The position numbers were made by a program, and so were the translations under genes. A DNA stretch of 5,247 nucleotides, taken from assembly GCA_009704285.1 (NCBI GenBank), contig WLEM01000048.1:1-5247 (forward strand). The letters are read 5' to 3'. This stretch comes from Actinomycetota bacterium (GTDB lineage: Bacteria; Actinomycetota; Actinomycetes; Nanopelagicales; Nanopelagicaceae). Positions 1 through 5,247 of the stretch are shown piece by piece (positions within the stretch are counted from its first letter, which is position 1; the number at the start of each line of letters is the position of its first letter). Below the pieces are notes generated by a model, which had not been told where the DNA came from, made no database searches, and saw nothing but the letters and a program-made list of their open reading frames with translations.

Positions 1-2181
1 CAATTAGCAGCGGTAAAACATGAAGGCTCGCCACTTTTGGTGGTGGCAGGTGCTGGTTCGGGAAAAACTAGAGTTTTAACTAGACGAATTGCGTACTTAC
101 TAGCAGAGCGAAATGTCGCACCATATGAGGTGCTGGCTATTACTTTCACCAATAAAGCAGCTGGTGAGATGAAGGAGCGAGTAGCGCAATTAGTAGGCGA
201 CCGAGCCAAACTTATGTGGGTATCTACTTTCCACTCTGCCTGTGTTCGAATTCTTCGCAAAGAGGCTTCCTTACTTGGTTATACCAACTCATTCACCATC
301 TATGATCAAAGTGATTCATTGCGCTTGATAACAATAATCATGCGAGATTTAAACCTTGATGCAAAAAGATATGCTCCAAGAGCGGTGGCATCTCTTATTT
401 CACAATCTAAAAATGAATTGCTTGGACCAGCTGACTATTTAAATCAGAGCAAGGATCAATTTCAAGAGATTGTTGCCCAAGTTTTTGCAATTTATCAAAA
501 GCGATTAACTGGGGCTAACTCGATGGATTTTGATGACTTAATTGCTAAAACAGTTGAGGTATTACAGCGACATCCTGAAGTTAGAGCAAAGTATCGATCA
601 CGCTTTAAACATATTTTGGTGGATGAGTATCAGGATACAAATCATGCTCAATATGTCCTGATCAAAGAGTTAGTAGGTAGTGATCGTGATGGTTTAGCAC
701 CAGCTGAGCTTTGCGTAGTAGGAGATGCAGATCAATCAATCTACGCATTTCGTGGGGCAAATATTAGAAACATATTGCAATTTGAGGCAGATTACCCAAA
801 TGCAAAAACTATTTTGCTAGAACAAAACTATCGCTCCACCCAAAATATATTAAGTGCTGCAAATGCAGTGATTTCAAATAATGAAGGTCGCAAAGAGAAA
901 AATCTCTGGTCAGAGGCTGGCTCTGGCGCCATGATTACCGGCTATGTCGCAGAGAGTGAACATGATGAGGCTGATTTTGTAGTGCAACAGATTGCCAAAT
1001 TACGAGATTTAGGTAAATCAAACCCAGGAGATACTGCCATCTTTTATCGAACCAATGCCCAATCTCGCGTATTTGAAGAGGTATTTATGAGAATTGGTAT
1101 TGCATACAAAGTAGTTGGTGGCGTTCGATTTTATGAGCGGAAAGAGATTAAGGATTTTCTGGCTTACTTAAGAGTGATTGTAAATCCTGAGGATGAGGTT
1201 TCACTTCGCAGGATTATTAATACTCCAAAGCGTGGAATTGGCGATCGAGCACTTGATCTACTTGATCTATACGCACAAGCAAACAACTTAACCTTTTGGC
1301 AATCTCTATGTCAGGTTGATAAAAATCAAGAGATCGCTCAGCGCTCAGCTATTGCTTTGACTGAGTTTGTTAAGTTGATCCAATCATTACAAACTTTAGT
1401 AGAGGCAAAAACTAGACCATCGGTAATTGCACAAGCTGCACTTGAACAATCTGGCTTGTTGACAGAGTTATTAGAGAGTAAAGATCCACAAGATGAGGTC
1501 AGGGTAGAAAACTTGGAGGAGTTAGTAGCGGTTGCAACTGAGTATGAAGAGGGTGAGGTGGATGAGGGCGAGGAGATTTCAATGGTTGGATTTTTAGAGG
1601 ATGTTTCACTTGTGGCAGATGCTGATCAAATTCCAGATGGCGAAGATCATGGTGGATTGGTAACCATGATGACACTGCACACAGCAAAAGGTTTGGAGTT
1701 TCCAACTGTTTTCTTAACTGGCATGGAGGAGGGAATTTTTCCTCACTCTAGAACTTTGGGTGATCCAGATGAGTTACAAGAGGAGCGACGACTTGCCTAC
1801 GTTGGTTTAACTAGAGCACGAGAGAATTTGTTTATCACTAGGGCGGAGTATCGATCATCCTGGGGTGCTCCTAATTACAACGCAGCATCTAGATTTTTAA
1901 GTGAAATCCCAGATTCAGTTATTGAATGGAACCAAGCGCAGGAGAAGATTTCACCAATTAAGTCTTCAGTTAAACGTTCATTTGCACCACCTAGAGCAAC
2001 TGGCAAAGTTAATAACACAATGAAGCTTGAGGTTGGTGAACGAGTCTCCCACGACACCTTTGGCCTTGGCACAGTTGTTTCAGTAAGTGGCGAAGGCGAT
2101 AGAGCCGAAGCGACCATTGATTTCGGCTCATTTGGTGAGAAGCGGCTCTTGCTTAGATATGCCCCGGTTGAGAAATTATAA
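1..2181 (+). CDS. pcrA: ATP-dependent DNA helicase PcrA/UvrD1 (superfamily 1A), 5' end outside the window
   Basis: This is a 3'-5' superfamily 1A helicase that unwinds DNA in repair and around stalled RNA polymerase. The reading frame is open from base 1, and 726 residues are visible. The first codon is the glutamine of the Q motif (QLAAV), so the TTG at 37 is an internal leucine and not the start. By comparison with mycobacterial UvrD1 recalled from memory, roughly 26 residues are missing upstream. Numbered from base 1, the motifs are Walker A GAGSGKT at 17-23, motif Ia AITFTNKAA at 46-54, motif II DEYQDTN at 208-214, motif III GDADQSIYAFRGA at 241-253, motif IV LEQNYRST at 273-280, motif V TLHTAKGLEF at about 558-567, and motif VI EERRLAYVGLTRARE at 594-608. 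The 2B region carries GGVRFYERKEIKDF. An acidic loop at about 513-525 precedes VADADQIPD. The tail from about 675 (VGERVSHDTFGLGTV) is the Tudor-like domain known in PcrA to contact RNA polymerase. No catalytic motif is damaged. It ends in TAA, 65 bases before sucC. Confidence 0.96.
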   Translation, partial: QLAAVKHEGSPLLVVAGAGSGKTRVLTRRIAYLLAERNVAPYEVLAITFTNKAAGEMKERVAQLVGDRAKLMWVSTFHSACVRILRKEASLLGYTNSFTIYDQSDSLRLITIIMRDLNLDAKRYAPRAVASLISQSKNELLGPADYLNQSKDQFQEIVAQVFAIYQKRLTGANSMDFDDLIAKTVEVLQRHPEVRAKYRSRFKHILVDEYQDTNHAQYVLIKELVGSDRDGLAPAELCVVGDADQSIYAFRGANIRNILQFEADYPNAKTILLEQNYRSTQNILSAANAVISNNEGRKEKNLWSEAGSGAMITGYVAESEHDEADFVVQQIAKLRDLGKSNPGDTAIFYRTNAQSRVFEEVFMRIGIAYKVVGGVRFYERKEIKDFLAYLRVIVNPEDEVSLRRIINTPKRGIGDRALDLLDLYAQANNLTFWQSLCQVDKNQEIAQRSAIALTEFVKLIQSLQTLVEAKTRPSVIAQAALEQSGLLTELLESKDPQDEVRVENLEELVAVATEYEEGEVDEGEEISMVGFLEDVSLVADADQIPDGEDHGGLVTMMTLHTAKGLEFPTVFLTGMEEGIFPHSRTLGDPDELQEERRLAYVGLTRARENLFITRAEYRSSWGAPNYNAASRFLSEIPDSVIEWNQAQEKISPIKSSVKRSFAPPRATGKVNNTMKLEVGERVSHDTFGLGTVVSVSGEGDRAEATIDFGSFGEKRLLLRYAPVEKL
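2102..2129. repeat. 8-bp inverted repeat in the 3' end of pcrA
   Basis: GAGCCGAA at 2102-2109 pairs exactly with TTCGGCTC at 2122-2129 across a 12-base loop. The left arm can also pair with a second copy of the right-arm core: AGAGCCG (2101-2107) with CGGCTCT (2143-2149). The two hairpins would exclude each other. Both lie in codons of the Tudor-like domain and no T tract follows either, so neither resembles an intrinsic terminator. Confidence 0.5.
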
Positions 2182-2234
2182 ATTTATTGGCAATTTCATT
2201 ACTATTACCACCTTGCCGAAGTTAAAGATTGATC

Positions 2235-2249
2235 GGGGATAATTAATTG
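2235..2249 (+). promoter_or_regulatory. Ribosome binding site and TTG start of sucC
   Basis: A G-rich Shine-Dalgarno-like stretch, GGGGA at 2235-2239, lies 7 bases before TTG at 2247-2249. The match to the consensus is imperfect (GGA plus wobble pairs). An in-frame TAA sits at 2244-2246, directly before the TTG, so translation in this frame cannot begin further upstream. The peptide from this TTG ([12 protein letters not shown]) matches the conserved SucC N-terminus, and any later start would remove it. Confidence 0.75.
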
Positions 2250-3407
2250 GATCTTTTTGAGTATCAAGCTCGTGATCTTTTTGAAGCACACCAAATTCCA
2301 GTATTAGCCGGGGCGGTAGCCACCACCCCAGATCAAGCACATGCAGCTGCAGCCAAAATTGGCGGCAAGGTTGTAGTGAAGGCTCAGGTAAAAGTTGGTG
2401 GTCGAGGAAAAGCTGGTGGCGTAAAGCTTGCAGAAAATGCTGACGATGCAAAAGAAAAAGCTGCAGCAATTCTAGGGATGGATATAAAGGGTCACACCGT
2501 ACATAAAGTAATGATTGCCCAAGCTGCACCAATTGACTCTGAGTACTACTTAGCAATTTTGTTAGACCGAGCAAATCGAAATTTCTTGGTGATGGCTTCA
2601 GTAGCGGGTGGAATGGAGATTGAAGAGGTTGCTCATAAAACTCCTGAGAAGTTAGCCAAGGTTGGCATAAATCCAAACATTGGAATTGATAAAGCCAAGG
2701 CACTTGAAATTGCAAAGGGCGGACAATTTCCAGCAGATGTACTAGACCAAGTTGCAGATGTGTTAGTGAAATTGTGGCAAGCATTCATTAAAGAGGATGC
2801 AACTTTGATGGAGATTAATCCATTGGTTAAGACTTCTAATGGCAAGGTAATTGCATTAGATGGCAAGGTCACTTTGGATGACAACTCTACTTTCCGCCAT
2901 CCTGAGCATGAGAAACTAGTAGATCATGCTTCAACCAATCCATTAGAGAAATTAGCTAAAGAGAAGGATCTCAACTACGTAAAACTTGAGGGTCAAGTTG
3001 GAATTATTGGAAATGGCGCTGGTCTAGTTATGAGCACCTTAGATGTTGTTGCTTATGCGGGTGAAAAATATGGCGTAAAGCCAGCTAATTTTCTAGATAT
3101 TGGTGGCGGTGCTTCAGCTGAGGTAATGGCAAATGGCCTATCAATAATTTTAGGAGATTCTGATGTGAAGAGTGTCTTTGTTAATGTCTTTGGCGGTATT
3201 ACTGCTTGTGACGCAGTTGCAAATGGAATTGTGCAAGCACTTGATATGTTGGGAAGTAAAGCAACTAAACCAATTGTTGTAAGGCTAGATGGTAATAATG
3301 TTGAGTTAGGCCGCAAGATATTAAATGATGCCAATCATCCATTAGTTCAACAGCTTGAAACTATGGATGGCGCGGCAGCAAAAGCAGCAGAATTGGCGGG
3401 CAAGTAA
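2247..3407 (+). CDS. sucC: Succinyl-CoA synthetase (ADP-forming), beta subunit
   Basis: This is the beta subunit of succinate-CoA ligase, the cytoplasmic TCA-cycle enzyme that interconverts succinyl-CoA and succinate with substrate-level phosphorylation. At 386 residues it is close to the 388 of E. coli SucC. The N-terminal ATP-grasp domain (about 1-240) shows the nucleotide-binding loop [10 protein letters not shown] at 51-60. The metal-binding positions are Asn191 in EINPLV and Asp205 in LDGK, equivalent to E. coli Asn199 and Asp213. The C-terminal flavodoxin-like ligase domain shows [11 protein letters not shown] at 256-266, NFLDIGGGA at 281-289, VNVFGGI at 312-318 and [12 protein letters not shown] at 344-355. 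The start is TTG, fixed by an in-frame TAA immediately upstream and by the conserved MDLFEYQ. The stop codon overlaps the sucD start by one base, so the two subunits are probably translated in a coupled way. ADP rather than GDP use is presumed from bacterial relatives and is not shown here. Confidence 0.98.
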   Translation: MDLFEYQARDLFEAHQIPVLAGAVATTPDQAHAAAAKIGGKVVVKAQVKVGGRGKAGGVKLAENADDAKEKAAAILGMDIKGHTVHKVMIAQAAPIDSEYYLAILLDRANRNFLVMASVAGGMEIEEVAHKTPEKLAKVGINPNIGIDKAKALEIAKGGQFPADVLDQVADVLVKLWQAFIKEDATLMEINPLVKTSNGKVIALDGKVTLDDNSTFRHPEHEKLVDHASTNPLEKLAKEKDLNYVKLEGQVGIIGNGAGLVMSTLDVVAYAGEKYGVKPANFLDIGGGASAEVMANGLSIILGDSDVKSVFVNVFGGITACDAVANGIVQALDMLGSKATKPIVVRLDGNNVELGRKILNDANHPLVQQLETMDGAAAKAAELAGK

Positions 3408-4288
3408 TGGCAATTTTTGTAAACGAAAATACTAAGGTGATTGTTCAGGGCATGACTGGCTCTGAAGGAACTAAACACACAAAGCGAATGCTCAAGGCTG
3501 GTACAAAAATTGTTGGTGGCGTAACCCCTGGAAAGGGCGGACAAAGCGTTGATATGGATGGACAACTAATCCCTGTGTTTAACTCAGTATCGGAAGCAAT
3601 GAGTGCAACTGGTGCAAATGCATCAGTTGTGTTTGTGCCACCAAAGTTTGCAAAAGCAGCAGTAATGGATGCAATTGATGCCGCAATGCCATTGGTTGTT
3701 GTAATTACCGAAGGTATTCCAGTTCATGATGTTGCAGCTTTTTATGCTTACTCAGTAAGTAAGGGAAAGACACAAATACTTGGCCCGAACTGTCCAGGAA
3801 TTATTAGTCCAGGAAAAACAAATTTGGGAATTATTCCAGCTGACATAACTGGGCCAGGAAAAATTGGCTTAGTTTCAAAGTCAGGCACTCTTACTTACCA
3901 AATGATGTTTGAGTTAAGAGATTTTGGGTTTACTACTGCAGTTGGTATTGGCGGCGACCCAATTATTGGTACTACTCATATCGATTGTTTGAGAGCATTC
4001 CAGGATGATCCTGAAACGAAAGCAATAGTTATGATTGGTGAGATTGGCGGCGATGCCGAAGAACGTGCAGCTCAATTTATTAAAGAGTATGTAACTAAAC
4101 CAGTTGTTGGATATGTTGCTGGTTTTACTGCACCTGAGGGCAAAACAATGGGCCATGCTGGTGCAATTGTCTCTGGATCATCCGGCACAGCAGCTGCTAA
4201 AAAAGAAGCTTTAGAGGCTGTCGGTGTTGCGGTTGGTAAAACACCAAGTGAAACCGCTAACTTGATGCGCAAGATATTGAATGGATAA
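3407..4288 (+). CDS. sucD: Succinyl-CoA synthetase (ADP-forming), alpha subunit
   Basis: This is the alpha subunit of succinate-CoA ligase. It binds CoA in an N-terminal Rossmann domain and carries the histidine that is phosphorylated during catalysis. At 293 residues it is of usual family length. The CoA-binding part shows [15 protein letters not shown] at 11-25 and GGVTPGKGG at 37-45. [12 protein letters not shown] lies at 126-137 and SKSGTLTYQ at 157-165. The active-site histidine is His250 in [10 protein letters not shown], equivalent to E. coli His246. Glu212 in [11 protein letters not shown] is the residue known to help hold the phosphohistidine. Gln165 stands where E. coli has Glu (TLTYE); Gln is, as far as I recall, usual in actinobacterial SucD, as is [12 protein letters not shown] at 182-193. 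ATG is the start: it shares an A with the sucC stop (TAATG) and has GGCGGG at 3395-3400 as a possible ribosome binding site 6 bases upstream. No terminator follows; the next gene starts after 18 bases. Confidence 0.98.
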   Translation: MAIFVNENTKVIVQGMTGSEGTKHTKRMLKAGTKIVGGVTPGKGGQSVDMDGQLIPVFNSVSEAMSATGANASVVFVPPKFAKAAVMDAIDAAMPLVVVITEGIPVHDVAAFYAYSVSKGKTQILGPNCPGIISPGKTNLGIIPADITGPGKIGLVSKSGTLTYQMMFELRDFGFTTAVGIGGDPIIGTTHIDCLRAFQDDPETKAIVMIGEIGGDAEERAAQFIKEYVTKPVVGYVAGFTAPEGKTMGHAGAIVSGSSGTAAAKKEALEAVGVAVGKTPSETANLMRKILNG

Positions 4289-4306
4289 ATCGCAGATAGG
4301 AAAATA

Positions 4307-5247
4307 ATGGTTGCGCGTAGATTTTTGATCTCGCTGCAACAGGTGATCAGGTCAGTATTAATCATTCTCTTTCCGTTGGCTTTTGTTACTTTATTTGCCT
4401 GGGCAACAGCAGGTAGCACCTACGGCAGCACTGCAGATCCAATGCGAGCAGCAGTCTGGCTCTGGCTTGGTTCACACCTTGCACCATTTAACATCACTAG
4501 CAATGAGGTAACTGGTTATCTTTCGTATCTACCACTGGGTGCTGCAATCCTGCCGTGGCTAAGCATGCGAGTTGGCTATAGAAGAGTTGTTGAGGAGCTC
4601 CAAAATAAAAAAATAAGCCGGGCTTATTTTGTTTTAACCTACACATTTGTTTACTCACTACTGGCATTTATTGCTTCAAACTCTCAAGTTTCAATTGATT
4701 GGCCTAGAGGGTTAGTGATTTTGTTAGCACTTCTATTTTTAGCAACTACCTCAACAAACTTACAAGCTCTAGTTAAATTACCTAGCTATATGTTTTTGAT
4801 AATACTTGGCGTATCTGGTCTCTTATTCTCTCTCTCACTCATACTTAATTTTTCGATAGCTAAGAACTTAACTATCGTGCTACATCCTGGCATCATTGGC
4901 GGTTTGTTACTTCTAGTACTACAAATTCTATATTTACCGAATCTTTTCATAGCTACCTTTAGTTACATTGCAGGAGCTGGCTTTTCCTTGGGCAATGCCA
5001 CAGACATCACACCTTTTATATTTAACTTACGAGAGATTCCAGCAATTCCAGCACTAGCTGCCCTACCAGCTGGTGAGTATCCCTGGATAGTTACTCTGTC
5101 ATTGATGTTAGTAGTTTATTCAGTTATTAATTTGAATAAGATAAATAAACTTCAGATAGATAAGAAAAGTAAACAACAGTTAGTGCTGAGATTTCTACTA
5201 TTCTCAGTCTTAGGATCTGCATTACTTGCTTTTGTTTCATCAGGATC
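4307..5247 (+). CDS. DUF6350 / PerM-like polytopic membrane protein, 3' end outside the window
   Basis: The frame is open from ATG at 4307 to the right edge, giving 313 codons and no stop. AGGA at 4298-4301 is a plausible ribosome binding site. The sucD stop (4286-4288) is in the same frame with no start codon between, so this ATG is the first possible start. The protein is strongly hydrophobic with about eight or nine likely membrane spans, near residues 14-36, 46-60, 71-87, 105-125, 134-150, 160-182, 188-210, 212-228, 258-275 and 292-312, some of them borderline. A basic segment at 88-104 separates the early spans. The family call rests on the stretch at 208-256: a YLPN motif, then YIAGAGFSLGN, then ITPF and a proline- and alanine-rich IPAIPALAALPAGEYPW. 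This matches actinobacterial DUF6350 proteins, which include mycobacterial PerM (Rv0955), linked to cell division and persistence. Its place just after sucD agrees with that. Its role in this organism is not known. The gene also holds two inverted repeats, listed separately. Confidence 0.82.
   Translation, partial: MVARRFLISLQQVIRSVLIILFPLAFVTLFAWATAGSTYGSTADPMRAAVWLWLGSHLAPFNITSNEVTGYLSYLPLGAAILPWLSMRVGYRRVVEELQNKKISRAYFVLTYTFVYSLLAFIASNSQVSIDWPRGLVILLALLFLATTSTNLQALVKLPSYMFLIILGVSGLLFSLSLILNFSIAKNLTIVLHPGIIGGLLLLVLQILYLPNLFIATFSYIAGAGFSLGNATDITPFIFNLREIPAIPALAALPAGEYPWIVTLSLMLVVYSVINLNKINKLQIDKKSKQQLVLRFLLFSVLGSALLAFVSSG
4610..4630. repeat. Perfect 10-bp inverted repeat, terminator-like, inside the PerM-like gene
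   Basis: AAAATAAGCC at 4610-4619 is followed by a single G and then by its exact reverse complement GGCTTATTTT at 4621-4630. As RNA this folds to a stem of about 9 bp with a 3-base loop. On the + strand it runs into GTTTT (4631-4635). On the - strand it runs into a T-rich tract, because bases 4602-4613 are almost all A. The shape is that of a bidirectional intrinsic terminator with a mostly A-T stem, but it lies within codons for a basic cytoplasmic-looking loop (NKKISRAYF, residues 100-108). The repeat is seen directly; any effect on transcription is inference. Confidence 0.8.
4854..4877. repeat. Imperfect inverted repeat inside the PerM-like gene
   Basis: CGATAG (4854-4859), one unpaired C, TAAG (4861-4864), AA, CTTA (4867-4870), one unpaired A, then CTATCG (4872-4877). 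Ten of eleven positions in each arm pair. It lies in codons for a short loop between membrane spans (around residues 183-190). It has no T tract, so it is not terminator-like. The repeat is real in the sequence, but it may be chance in AT-rich DNA. Confidence 0.55.

Noticed and set aside
37..39. TTG as the start of the helicase
   Set aside because: The frame stays open to base 1, and the twelve codons before it spell the conserved Q-motif region (QLAAVKHEGSPL), so the gene begins before the window.
1546..1578. Purine-rich stretch in the helicase gene as a regulatory element or low-complexity insertion
   Set aside because: It encodes the acidic loop that precedes VADADQIPD, a variable-length feature I recall in actinobacterial relatives, so the protein explains it.
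2213..2243. TTGCCG and GATAAT as a promoter for sucC
   Set aside because: The spacing is 19 bases and transcription would start at about 2250, after the TTG start codon, cutting off the ribosome binding site.
2176..2784. Long open frame on the - strand over the start of sucC (202 codons)
   Set aside because: It lies opposite a well-conserved sucC, its product is a leucine- and glutamine-rich string with no recognisable motif, and it is the mirror of sucC codons.
4072..4419. Open frame on the - strand across the sucD / PerM-like junction
   Set aside because: It overlaps the conserved end of sucD and the start of the PerM-like gene, and shows no family motif or clear start signal.
4607..4630. 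Run of seven A followed by a hairpin as a programmed frameshift signal
   Set aside because: The frame continues without interruption into convincing DUF6350 motifs, the zero-frame codons (AAT AAA AAA) do not fit the classic slippery pattern, and the hairpin begins inside the run with no spacer.

Overview
The window looks like a stretch of chromosome from an actinobacterium with an AT-rich genome. Three 60-base lines counted by hand gave about 38-43% GC. The best guess is a streamlined freshwater lineage of the acI / 'Candidatus Nanopelagicales' type. The evidence is the actinobacterial flavour of the proteins (a helicase that follows mycobacterial UvrD1 closely, and SucD with the actinobacterial stretch around [12 protein letters not shown]), a membrane protein family known from Actinobacteria, the gene order, and the very short gaps between genes. 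The lineage is an inference; the class-level call is firmer.

Layout, all on the + strand. Bases 1-2181 hold nearly all of a PcrA/UvrD1-type DNA helicase whose first residues lie before the window. A 65-base gap follows, with no convincing terminator. Bases 2247-3407 and 3407-4288 hold sucC and sucD, the beta and alpha subunits of succinyl-CoA synthetase, joined by a one-base TAATG overlap. After 18 bases, a polytopic membrane protein of the DUF6350 / PerM-like family starts at 4307 and runs off the 3' edge with no stop. It is the fourth gene here and is open over all 313 visible codons.

The genes do not form one pathway. sucC and sucD make one enzyme of the TCA cycle. The helicase (repair and transcription-linked) and the PerM-like protein (cell envelope or division) are neighbours by conserved actinobacterial synteny: in Mycobacterium tuberculosis uvrD1, sucC, sucD and perM (Rv0949-Rv0955) lie together, followed by purN and purH. 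purN and purH would therefore be expected just past the right edge.

I found no undescribed system, mobile element, RNA gene or CRISPR array. The points worth a second look are small: a terminator-like perfect palindrome inside the membrane-protein gene, a second inverted repeat in the same gene, the replacement by leucine of the cysteine that controls redox dimerisation in mycobacterial UvrD1, and a TTG start for sucC that is fixed by a stop codon directly before it.
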